Part shown: positions 1 through 5,639 of the stretch, piece after piece
How positions within the stretch are numbered: position 1 is the first letter of the stretch
Layout of the letters: every line of letters begins with the position of its first letter
From: Hyphomonadaceae bacterium
GTDB lineage: Bacteria > Pseudomonadota > Alphaproteobacteria > Caulobacterales > Aquidulcibacteraceae
Assembly (NCBI GenBank): GCA_025458365.1
Contig: JALOSP010000025.1
Span: 1 to 9,437, forward strand
Reading direction: 5' to 3'
Length of the DNA: 9,437 bases
Notes under the pieces: model-generated
What the model saw: only the letters and a program-made list of their open reading frames with translations
Database searches by the model: none
What the model was told of the DNA's origin: nothing
Made by a program: the position numbers and the translations under genes

Positions 1-72
1 CTCTGGATCGCTTCGCGGTCTGCGATTGCCGCCCACTTTGCGGCTCATGTGCCAGTGGGGGAAAAGCCATGA
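1..72 (+). CDS. 3' end of an unidentified upstream gene
   Basis: Frame 1 is open from the window edge to a TGA at 70-72 and encodes 23 residues ending in AHVPVGEKP. The stop overlaps the ATG at 69 in an ATGA arrangement, the same junction type seen twice more in this window, which is the main reason to believe the tail is real. The other two forward frames are also open here, so the case rests on the overlap geometry. The fragment is too short to identify. If real, it would be the gene directly upstream in the same transcript as the CpcT-like gene. Confidence 0.4.
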   Translation, partial: LWIASRSAIAAHFAAHVPVGEKP

Positions 73-806
73 CTGGTTTAGGGAGCGCGGCACACCCGTG
101 CCGCATTGGGCGGGCGCGATGGTGCGGCACAGAAGTGGCGCTATCCAGCATTGTTGTAACGGTGCTGTTGAGCGTGCTGGCAACGACGTCCAGTCTTGCA
201 CAGACGCCTCCACCACGCCCGGACCCGGCACCTGTCTCGATGGCGATTGCTGAAAGCTTCGCGGCCCAGATGGCAGGTTCCTGGACCAGTGCGGTCCAGT
301 CGGCGCACCCTGTCTATGACTGGGTGGAGAGCGAAGTCGTGCGGATCTGGCCGGAGCGGACCGATGGCATCTGGCTCTACCAGGAAAATGCCATCCTCGG
401 CCCGGATGCGGCTGCTCCCTCCGAGCCAGGCAGCAAGGATCGCCCCTATTTCCAGGTGGTGATCCAGGTCCAGCCGCTGGATGCCCACACGATCTACACC
501 ACCACATGGCGGGTCTTGGACCGTGCTGGCGCGCGCGGCGGCTGGCGCAACCCGGCCGGTTTCCAGCGAGCCTGGATGGGTGATCCGTCCTGTCCGGGTG
601 TGATGCGTCAGGTCGCCAGTGGATATTGGGAGGGTGGTGCCGAATGCCCCAACAGCTGGCGTGGCGCGACCCGTGTGCTCAGCCGTTCGGTGCGCACGCC
701 AGACACCTATGTCAATTGGGATCGCGGTCTGGATGGGGCAGGCAACCATGTCTGGGGCCCGCGCGACGGCGGCTATGTGTTCACACGGAAGGGTGCTGGT
801 TCATGA
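69..806 (+). CDS. Secreted CpcT/CpeT-family (bilin lyase fold) protein
   Basis: This 245-residue protein belongs to the CpcT/CpeT family, whose cyanobacterial members attach phycobilins to cysteines of phycobiliproteins. Seen here: the N-terminal GSWTSAVQS...PVY block (70-83), WLYQENAI (102-109), PYFQVVIQV (126-134), cysteines 175 and 193, and the strongly diagnostic C-terminal run WDRG (217-220), VWG (228-230) and GGYVF (234-238). Residues 23-45 form a hydrophobic segment ending in SSLAQ, followed by a proline-rich stretch, so it is probably exported to the periplasm after a longish basic n-region. ATG 69 was chosen because a G-rich ribosome-binding stretch lies just upstream and it overlaps the preceding stop; GTG at 135 is a possible later start. 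The stop overlaps the next gene in an ATGA. No phycobiliprotein is nearby, so its role here is unknown; calling it a lyase would be over-annotation. Confidence 0.85.
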   Translation: MTGLGSAAHPCRIGRARWCGTEVALSSIVVTVLLSVLATTSSLAQTPPPRPDPAPVSMAIAESFAAQMAGSWTSAVQSAHPVYDWVESEVVRIWPERTDGIWLYQENAILGPDAAAPSEPGSKDRPYFQVVIQVQPLDAHTIYTTTWRVLDRAGARGGWRNPAGFQRAWMGDPSCPGVMRQVASGYWEGGAECPNSWRGATRVLSRSVRTPDTYVNWDRGLDGAGNHVWGPRDGGYVFTRKGAGS

Positions 807-1711
807 AACGACTTCAATGGCCAAAATGCTCTTTGCTCCCCCGTCTCACGGGGGCTGGTTCAATTGTTGGGAAATCCTCGATTTGGCTCCTCTTCCCCCT
901 TGTGGGGAAGAGGCTGGGAGATGGGGGTTCTCGCCGAAAGCGCACATTCATCAAAGTTTGCGCCTGCCTCACCGCCCCCCATCCCAACCCTTCCCCACAA
1001 GGGGTAAGGGCTAGCGAGCACGGCGCCAACTTCTCCAAAAGCCCAAGCTTCAACTGGCGGCAAAAGGCAGATATCGCCCCATTCGCACAGAAGCGCTTGG
1101 GAATTGGCCTGGTCATGAGCCTGGCACTGGCTGGCTGTGTAACCGTCAATGCGAGCGAAAGCGCCCAGTCTGCAGCCAGTCCGGCACCGACGACCGCCAC
1201 CGCCGTGCAGGCCGCGCCTCGCAATCCGCTGGACCTGCGCCGTACCACATTGGTGGTGCGCGACATCGAGACGTCGCTGGCGCTCTATCGTGATGCGCTG
1301 GGCATGACGGTGGAATATGATCAGGAGCTGACCTCGCCGCGTCTGGGACGGGCGGGCAGCGACGGGGTCAATCGCTCGCGGCTGGTTCTCTTGAAGGCGA
1401 ACAACAGCTTCATCGGCATGCTGGGCCTTTGGCAATTTCTCGACCAGACCGACTTTGACCGGCGTGCGCCGATGGCCGCCGATTTCACGCCCGGTACAAT
1501 CGTGCTGCTGTTCAACACAGCCGACGTGGCCAATGCCTATCGCGCTGCCGCGGCCAGCCGGGGCGTGCGCGAGGTGAGCCCGCCGACTGAGCGGCGCTAT
1601 CCCTCACCGGCAGGCGACATCGTGGTGATCGTATCCATGCTGGTGGACCCTGATGGCCACACGATCGAGCTGAACCAGCTGATCTCCGACCCGCGTGTGA
1701 CGGCGAATTGA
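803..1711 (+). CDS. VOC (glyoxalase/bleomycin-resistance fold) lipoprotein, N-terminus disrupted by a repeat
   Basis: The C-terminal ~155 residues form a VOC domain: RRTTLVVRDIETSLALYRDA (146-165), LGMTVEYD, a central GMLGLWQF, and DPDGHTIELNQL (282-293), where E289 is at the usual C-terminal metal-ligand position. The usual N-terminal metal histidine appears replaced (RRTTL), so classic glyoxalase chemistry is doubtful. A lipobox LALAGC with Cys112 is followed by a low-complexity Ala/Ser/Thr/Pro linker, indicating an envelope lipoprotein. The ATG at 803 overlaps the upstream stop (ATGA) behind GGAAGG, but the roughly 90 residues between it and the signal peptide are translated palindromic repeat. 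A functional lipoprotein probably begins near 1097 (TTG, giving GIGLVMSLALAGC) or at ATG 1115; the latter leaves only seven residues before the cysteine. The frame stays open throughout. The gene ends eight bases before the CitE-like start. Confidence 0.8.
   Translation: MKRLQWPKCSLLPRLTGAGSIVGKSSIWLLFPLVGKRLGDGGSRRKRTFIKVCACLTAPHPNPSPQGVRASEHGANFSKSPSFNWRQKADIAPFAQKRLGIGLVMSLALAGCVTVNASESAQSAASPAPTTATAVQAAPRNPLDLRRTTLVVRDIETSLALYRDALGMTVEYDQELTSPRLGRAGSDGVNRSRLVLLKANNSFIGMLGLWQFLDQTDFDRRAPMAADFTPGTIVLLFNTADVANAYRAAAASRGVREVSPPTERRYPSPAGDIVVIVSMLVDPDGHTIELNQLISDPRVTAN
838..854. repeat. GC-rich hairpin just inside the VOC gene
   Basis: A perfect 7-bp stem, CCCCCGT (838-844) and ACGGGGG (848-854), closes a 3-base loop about 35 bases after the ATG at 803. 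It may be the left part of the palindromic element that follows or an independent small hairpin. In mRNA it would hamper translation coming from the upstream start. Confidence 0.6.
885..1012. repeat. Palindromic (MITE-like) repeat element within the VOC gene 5' region
   Basis: Two arms face each other. The left arm (889-925) contains a perfect 10-bp hairpin, CCTCTTCCCC / GGGGAAGAGG, around loop 899-903. The right arm (968-1010) contains a hairpin at 988-1010 (CCCTTCCCC / GGGGTAAGGG, one bulged base). The reverse complement of the right arm matches the left arm over about 40 bases (shared core CCCCTTGTGGGGAAG, then TTGGGA/CTGGGAG and a G-run), so the unit is a large imperfect inverted repeat with small hairpins nested in each arm. 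The loop (about 926-967) resembles nothing I recognise. This architecture fits dispersed non-autonomous palindromic repeats of GC-rich alphaproteobacteria. Outer boundaries are uncertain and no clear target duplication was found. Confidence 0.7.
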
Positions 1712-1719
1712 GGGCCGAT

Positions 1720-2568
1720 ATGATCGTCCGTTCCCTCCTTTTTGTTCCCGGCAACCGGTCCGACCGGTTCCACAAGGCGGTGGCCGCAGGCGCTGATTGC
1801 GTTTGCATTGATCTGGAAGATGCCGTGCCACCTGATGGCAAGTCGGGAGCGCGGGCTGATGTTCTGGCCTGGCTGGCGGCACGCGACACAGGAGCTGGCA
1901 AAGTCGGGGTGCGGATCAACCAGCTCGCGACCCTCGACGGTATGAAGGATGTAGTCGCCTTCGCCGAAGCCGGATCGCAGGCCGGGTTTGCGATGCCGGA
2001 TTTCATCATGGTGCCCAAGGCATCGTCGGCCGCACTGCTCGATGCGCTGCTGGGCGCCCTGTCGTACAACCGTTTTTCAGACCACCGCGTTCGCCTGTGG
2101 CCGGTGCTGGAGACTGTGGCCGGGGTGCGGGCGGCTGATGAACTGGCGGGTTTTGCGGTCGGCGGCGGGCTGTTGTTTGGCGGGGCTGACTATGCTGCCG
2201 AACTGGGTGTTGCAATGGAGTGGGAGCCGCTGTTCCACGCCCGCGCCAATCTGGTCGAGGCGGCAAGCCTGATCCCGGATGTCAACCTCCTGGACGTGCC
2301 CTGGCTGGACGTTGGTGATCAGGCCGGGTTGCGCGCGGAATGCGAGCGGGTGAAGGCGCTGGGCTTCAAGGGCAAGGCGTGCATCCATCCCGCCCAGGTG
2401 GCCATTGTGAACGAGGTGTTTTCGCCGAGTGCCAGCCAGATCGCCTGGGCGCGCCGGGTGGTGGAGGCTGGCGAAGCAGCAGGCGGCAACGCCATCCTGT
2501 TGGACGGCAAGTTGCTTGATACGCCGGTCTATCTGCGCGCCTTCCAGCTCTTGAAATCAGTGGAGTAG
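1720..2568 (+). CDS. CitE-like CoA ester lyase, candidate citramalyl-CoA lyase
   Basis: This 282-residue protein is of the HpcH/HpaI aldolase / CitE-like superfamily, which cleaves or forms (citra)malyl-CoA-type esters using Mg2+. Visible hallmarks: RSLLFVPGN (4-12), DLEDAV (31-36), VRIN (64-67), MVPK (97-100), LWPVLET (126-132) with E131, GGADYAAELG (154-163) with D157, and KGKACIHPAQV (218-228). E131 and D157 are the expected metal ligands. Length fits CitE-like or Ccl-type lyases rather than longer malyl-CoA lyases. ATG 1720 is preferred because GAGGG lies five bases upstream; an in-frame TTG at 1708 is less likely. The MaoC hydratase starts three bases after the stop. In this context the likely reaction is (S)-citramalyl-CoA to acetyl-CoA plus pyruvate, the last step of itaconate or mesaconate degradation. 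Malyl-CoA or another beta-hydroxyacyl-CoA remains possible. Confidence 0.88.
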   Translation: MIVRSLLFVPGNRSDRFHKAVAAGADCVCIDLEDAVPPDGKSGARADVLAWLAARDTGAGKVGVRINQLATLDGMKDVVAFAEAGSQAGFAMPDFIMVPKASSAALLDALLGALSYNRFSDHRVRLWPVLETVAGVRAADELAGFAVGGGLLFGGADYAAELGVAMEWEPLFHARANLVEAASLIPDVNLLDVPWLDVGDQAGLRAECERVKALGFKGKACIHPAQVAIVNEVFSPSASQIAWARRVVEAGEAAGGNAILLDGKLLDTPVYLRAFQLLKSVE

Positions 2569-2571
2569 CCC

Positions 2572-3093
2572 ATGGTGCGCACAGTCAAGGAAGTCGGCCC
2601 GCAGCGTTACCGCGAGACCTTCGGGCGCTATTTCGAGGATTTTGTAGTCGGTGATGTCTATGAACACCGGCCCGGCAAGACCGTCACCGAATATGACAAC
2701 CACCTGTTCACGCTGATGACGATGAACACCCACCCGATGCATTTCGATGCCGAGTTCGCCAAAGCCAGCGAGTTCAAGCGCAATCTGGTGGTCTCGCCTT
2801 ACACGCTGGCCTTGTGCATCGGCATGAGCGTGACCGATACCAGCCAGAAGGCGATTGCCAATCTGGGCATGGACGAGGTGAAGTTCACCGCCCCGGTGTT
2901 TGCGGGCGATACGCTGTATGCCGAAAGCGAGGTGCTGGCCAAGCGCGAGAGCGCGAGCCGTCCCGGCCAGGGCATCGTCACCATCCTAACCCGCGGCTTC
3001 AATCACGACGGGGTGATGGTGTGCACCTTCAAGCGCAACATGCTGATTCCCGGCAGGGGACATGCGGTGGAAGACCAGGTGGGGACTTACTGA
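2572..3093 (+). CDS. MaoC-family hydratase (itaconyl-/mesaconyl-CoA hydratase type)
   Basis: A 173-residue single hotdog-domain protein. It carries the block pattern of mesaconyl-/itaconyl-CoA hydratase-like MaoC proteins: GRYFEDFVVGD (18-28), EHRPGKTVTEYDN (31-43), MNTHPMHFD (51-59), ANLGMDEVKF (96-105), PVFAGDTLYAESEV (108-121) and SRPGQGIV (129-136). In the R-hydratase motif DxNPxH the aspartate position is Asn52 here while His57 is kept; as I recall, this is usual for the C4/C5-dicarboxyl-CoA branch. GGAG lies six bases before the ATG. The gene sits three bases after the lyase, and its stop shares one base with the TrmO-like start (TGATG). Inferred role: hydration of itaconyl-CoA or mesaconyl-CoA to citramalyl-CoA, feeding the upstream lyase. 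Another 2-enoyl-CoA substrate cannot be excluded. Confidence 0.87.
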   Translation: MVRTVKEVGPQRYRETFGRYFEDFVVGDVYEHRPGKTVTEYDNHLFTLMTMNTHPMHFDAEFAKASEFKRNLVVSPYTLALCIGMSVTDTSQKAIANLGMDEVKFTAPVFAGDTLYAESEVLAKRESASRPGQGIVTILTRGFNHDGVMVCTFKRNMLIPGRGHAVEDQVGTY

Positions 3094-3551
3094 TGCTGCA
3101 CCCGATCGCCCCGATTGCCTTTGTGCGCGGTGGCCGCGCTGCGGTGGGTGACGACAACTGGGGCACCGTGCAGGCAAGTATCGATCTGGTTGACGGATTG
3201 GGACCGGAGGCTCTGTTCGGCCTTGCGGACTTCAGCCACATTGAGGTGGTGTTCCAGTTCGATCAGGTGCCCGACAGCAAGATCGAAACCGGCGCCCGCC
3301 ACCCGCGTGGCAACACGGACTGGCCGCTGGTGGGCATCTTCGCCCAACGCGGCAAGAACCGCCCCAACCGCATCGGTCTTTGCACCTGCCGCGTGATCGG
3401 CGTTGAGGGCACACGCGTAACGGTTGAGGGACTGGATGCGGTGGATGGCAGCCCGGTGCTCGATATCAAGCCGGTCATGCGCGAGTTTCTGCCGCGCGGC
3501 GAGCTGCGCCAGCCCAACTGGGTTGGCGAGCTGATGAAGGATTATTGGTAA
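3093..3551 (+). CDS. Short TrmO/TsaA-family SAM-dependent methyltransferase-like protein
   Basis: This 152-residue protein has the YaeB/TsaA (UPF0066) beta-barrel signatures: RHPR (69-72), VGIFAQRGKNRPNRIG (80-95) and GLDAVDGSPVLDIKP (113-127). The E. coli member TrmO uses SAM to N6-methylate threonylcarbamoyl-adenosine t6A37 in tRNA. This protein is shorter than E. coli TrmO and ends soon after the barrel with LMKDYW, so it is a single-domain form, of a kind also found in archaea and alphaproteobacteria. The start overlaps the MaoC stop by one base and an AGGTGGGG stretch precedes it, so it is translated as part of the metabolic operon. Whether it modifies tRNA or has another substrate cannot be told. 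I leave the symbol blank because the genomic context is unlike housekeeping trmO. Confidence 0.85.
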   Translation: MLHPIAPIAFVRGGRAAVGDDNWGTVQASIDLVDGLGPEALFGLADFSHIEVVFQFDQVPDSKIETGARHPRGNTDWPLVGIFAQRGKNRPNRIGLCTCRVIGVEGTRVTVEGLDAVDGSPVLDIKPVMREFLPRGELRQPNWVGELMKDYW

Positions 3552-3601
3552 TCAGGCATCGCGCCCCGCAGGCGGAAGGCCGGACCTCGACGGAGACAGA
3601 C

Positions 3602-4798
3602 ATGGCAGACGGAAACTTTGGATACATCTCTGACGCCGACGAACGCGCGATGCTCGATGCCATTGCCAGGTGGATCGAGAAAAAGGTCGCGCCTGTCGCC
3701 ATACAGCTGGAGCATGACAATGTCTGGCCCGCCGATCTGGTCAATGACATGGTCGAGATGGGCCTGTTCGGCGCGATCATCCACCCGGACTATGGCGGGC
3801 TTGGCCTGTCGGCCACGACCTATGCCCGGATCGTGACGATGATCGCGGAAGAGTGGATGAGCCTGACCGGCATCTTCAATTCGCATCTGATGATGGCCAC
3901 TGTGGTCCAGAAGTTCGGTACCGACCGGCAGAAGGACTATTGGCTGCCGCGATTTGCATCCGGCGAGATGCGCGGCGGGCTGGGCCTGACCGAACCGGAT
4001 GCGGGCACCGATTTGCAGGCGATCCGCACGGTGGCCCGCAGGGTGGGTGACCGCTACGTCGTCAACGGCACAAAGACCTGGATCTCCAACGCCATCGAGG
4101 GCCACTGCGTGGCGCTGCTGGTGAAGACCGATCCGGAGGCACAGCCGCGCCACAAGGGCATGAGCATGCTGATCACGCCCAAGATCGACCCCGAGACCCG
4201 CGCGCCGCTCAAGGGCGTCTCCAATGGCAAGAAGCTGGAAAAGCTGGGCTACAAAGGGATCGATTCCGGCGAGTTCATTTTCGAAGATTACGAATGCGAC
4301 GCCGATCTCTGCCTGGTGGGCGGCGAAGAGGGCAAGGGCTTCGTCATGGCCACGGGCGGGCTGGAGATCGGCCGGGTGAACATCGCCGCCCGATCGGTTG
4401 GCATCGCCAAGCGGGCGCTGGCGGAGAGCGTGAAATATGCCCAGATGCGCAAGACCATGGGCAAGCCGATCTGCGAGCATCAGGCCATCCAGCTGAAACT
4501 GGGGGAAATGGCCGCCAAGACCCGCGCCGCCGAACTCCTCACCCAGGACGCCGCTGCCGCCTTCGACCGGGGCGAGCGGATCGACATGGAAGCCGGGATG
4601 GCCAAATACTTTGCTTCGGAAACCGCCGTGGAAGTCAGCCTAGAAGCCATGCGCATCCATGGCGGCTACGGCTATTCCAAGGAATATGTGATCGAGCGGC
4701 TGTATCGCGACGCCCCGCTGATGTGCATCGGCGAAGGCACCAACGAGATGCAGCGGATCATCATCGCCAAGCAATTGGTGGCAAGGAACCGGGTGTGA
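3602..4798 (+). CDS. Acyl-CoA dehydrogenase (FAD-dependent)
   Basis: A complete 398-residue acyl-CoA dehydrogenase of normal length. Seen: an N-terminal helical domain, HPDYGGLGLS (61-70), the FAD/substrate segment LGLTEPDAGTD (127-137), TKTWISNA (157-164), GRVNIAARSVGIAKRALAES (257-276), RKTMGKPICEHQAIQLKLGEM (283-303), HGGYGYSKEYVIERLYRD (353-370) and IGEGTNEMQR (376-385). E378 lies where MCAD has its catalytic base (EGT motif). GGAGA sits five bases before ATG 3602; an in-frame TTG at 3545 that would overlap the TrmO-like gene is less convincing. A 50-base spacer separates it from the upstream gene. It should make a 2-enoyl-CoA from a saturated acyl-CoA and pass electrons to ETF. In a C5-dicarboxylate cluster, methylsuccinyl-CoA to mesaconyl-CoA or itaconyl-CoA is an attractive but unproven substrate pair. 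Confidence 0.93.
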   Translation: MADGNFGYISDADERAMLDAIARWIEKKVAPVAIQLEHDNVWPADLVNDMVEMGLFGAIIHPDYGGLGLSATTYARIVTMIAEEWMSLTGIFNSHLMMATVVQKFGTDRQKDYWLPRFASGEMRGGLGLTEPDAGTDLQAIRTVARRVGDRYVVNGTKTWISNAIEGHCVALLVKTDPEAQPRHKGMSMLITPKIDPETRAPLKGVSNGKKLEKLGYKGIDSGEFIFEDYECDADLCLVGGEEGKGFVMATGGLEIGRVNIAARSVGIAKRALAESVKYAQMRKTMGKPICEHQAIQLKLGEMAAKTRAAELLTQDAAAAFDRGERIDMEAGMAKYFASETAVEVSLEAMRIHGGYGYSKEYVIERLYRDAPLMCIGEGTNEMQRIIIAKQLVARNRV

Positions 4799-4820
4799 CG
4801 CAAGAGCGTTGGTCGCCAGA

Positions 4821-4849
4821 TTGAAATGGTGTGCGACTACGTATATACA
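4821..4849 (+). promoter_or_regulatory. Sigma70-like promoter of the vapBC pair
   Basis: TTGAAA (4821-4826) and TATACA (4844-4849) are separated by 17 bases, close to consensus in strength and spacing, in a locally AT-rich patch within GC-rich surroundings. The -10 element overlaps the inverted-repeat operator. Bound antitoxin would therefore cover the promoter, the usual autoregulatory arrangement. Confidence 0.65.
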
Positions 4850-4859
4850 GGGATATACG
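4840..4859. promoter_or_regulatory. Inverted-repeat operator, probable VapB/VapBC autorepression site
   Basis: CGTATAT (4840-4846) and ATATACG (4853-4859) form a perfect 7-bp inverted repeat with a 6-base spacer (ACAGGG). It covers the -10 element and ends 15 bases before the vapB start codon. AbrB-fold VapB antitoxins bind palindromes of this kind with VapC to repress their own operon. That binding is inferred; the palindrome is directly visible. Confidence 0.65.
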
Positions 4860-4874
4860 AATTGGAGCAGTCCC

Positions 4875-5123
4875 ATGACCGCCATTAAGACCCGCACCTT
4901 CCAGAGTGGCAACAGCCAGGCCGTACGCCTGCCTAAGGGATTGGCCTATCCGATGAACACCGAATTGCTTGCCGAGCGGGACGGAGATGTCGTCACTTTG
5001 CGGCCCGTGGCAACTGCGCAGGGAACCGGTGCTGATCTCGCCGCAGCGCTTTTGGGCCTGCAAGTGCCCACAAGCAAGCTTGGCCGCGACACCGAAGGCC
5101 TGGCGGAGCGTGCTGGCCTTTGA
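4875..5123 (+). CDS. vapB: VapB-type antitoxin (AbrB/SpoVT swapped-hairpin DNA-binding domain)
   Basis: An 82-residue protein starting MTAIKTRTFQSGNSQAVRLP, the classic AbrB/MazE-like swapped-hairpin N-terminus of VapB antitoxins (KTRTF, SGNSQAVRLPK). The rest is a short, less conserved tail rich in Leu and Ala that would wrap around the toxin. GGAG (4864-4867) lies seven bases before the ATG. It is directly upstream of a PIN-domain gene whose start is at or next to its stop, the standard antitoxin-toxin order and coupling. Function: neutralise the VapC RNase and, alone or with VapC, repress the pair at the inverted repeat just upstream. It is a self-contained unit with its own promoter and no metabolic link to its neighbours. 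Confidence 0.88.
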   Translation: MTAIKTRTFQSGNSQAVRLPKGLAYPMNTELLAERDGDVVTLRPVATAQGTGADLAAALLGLQVPTSKLGRDTEGLAERAGL

Positions 5124-5131
5124 GTGGCGTT

Positions 5132-5536
5132 GTGAGTCGTGGGCATGTTCTCGACACCAGTATCCTGATTGAATTGCGTGAAGGCGATGCGGCAATTATC
5201 CGCCAGATCGCGCAACTGCAGCGACCTTTGGCTGCATCGGTTGTATCTGTCGTGGAACTGTATGGCGGACTGGATCGCATAGCCGCCGAAGCCTCCTTGC
5301 GTCGGCAGCGCATTGCTGTGATGCTTGCTCGACTCGTCGTGCTGGATTTCACCGCAGCCGAAGCACAGGCCTATCGCCAAATCGTTGAAGCTGCAGGCTA
5401 TTCCCGCCGCAAACTGTTGGACCGGATGATCGCCGCGCAGGCCGTGTCGATCGGCGCCACGCTTGTGACACTGAACCCGCAGGATTTTGAGGATGTGCCG
5501 GGTTTGGTAGTTAGGGTGTTGAGCGTGGGCACTTGA
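5132..5536 (+). CDS. vapC: VapC-type PIN-domain ribonuclease toxin
   Basis: A 134-residue PIN-domain protein. Predicted acidic active-site residues are D8 (HVLDTSILIELR), E42 (SVVELYGG), D97 (LLDRMIAAQA) and the TLNPQDF segment (113-119) with N115 and D118; the fold order D...E...D...N/D is typical of VapC. These Mg2+-dependent RNases usually cut tRNA or rRNA when free of antitoxin. The GTG at 5132 was preferred (GAGTGG upstream, normal VapC N-terminus length). A TTG at 5120 overlapping the vapB stop (TTGA) adds only four residues and is a fair alternative. All active-site positions look intact, so the toxin is probably functional. The stop codon lies inside a hairpin. Confidence 0.88.
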   Translation: MSRGHVLDTSILIELREGDAAIIRQIAQLQRPLAASVVSVVELYGGLDRIAAEASLRRQRIAVMLARLVVLDFTAAEAQAYRQIVEAAGYSRRKLLDRMIAAQAVSIGATLVTLNPQDFEDVPGLVVRVLSVGT

Positions 5537-5575
5537 GGCTAGCAGCCTCAGCAGGCTTGGCATTGACCGGCCTGC
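5534..5575 (+). terminator. Tandem hairpins after vapC, possible weak terminator
   Basis: A perfect 7-bp hairpin, TGAGGCT (5534-5540) and AGCCTCA (5544-5550) with loop AGC, starts in the vapC stop codon. Immediately after it GCAGGC (5551-5556) and GCCTGC (5570-5575) can form a second stem with a 13-base loop. There is no T-run after either, so this is not a classic intrinsic terminator. It could reduce read-through or protect the vapBC mRNA 3' end. The rest of the spacer to 5629 shows no convincing further element. Confidence 0.35.
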
Positions 5576-5639
5576 CGTGCAATTGCCTCAAAGCTCTGGC
5601 CAAGCAACCGTGCCACGCCGGTAACACACAGGAGACAGC

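Noticed and set aside
626..802. Upstream extension of the VOC reading frame to 626
   Set aside because: It would run in a second frame through most of the CpcT-like C-terminal half, whose conserved motifs show that the other frame is the coding one. The ATGA at 803 is the earliest credible start.
838..1010. Intrinsic terminator or CRISPR-like repeat in the palindromic region
   Set aside because: None of the hairpins is followed by a T-run, and there are only two inverted arms rather than regularly spaced direct repeats.
803..1099. Target-site duplication from the MKRL / QKRL similarity on either side of the repeat
   Set aside because: The amino acids agree but each codon differs (AAA CGA CTT against AAG CGC TTG), which is not expected of a recent duplication. 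It may be chance or old.
3542..4480. Long open frame of 312 codons on the minus strand
   Set aside because: It lies antisense to the acyl-CoA dehydrogenase, which has full family motifs. The minus-strand product is His/Arg/Asp-rich with no recognisable domain, typical of antisense frames in GC-rich coding DNA.
4294..4824. Overlapping plus-strand open frame within the dehydrogenase
   Set aside because: The product is Arg/Gly/His-rich and out of frame with the conserved dehydrogenase sequence.
4799..5639. Flanking direct repeats or attachment site marking vapBC insertion
   Set aside because: I looked for matching short sequences on both sides and found none convincing, so insertion is suggested only by context.
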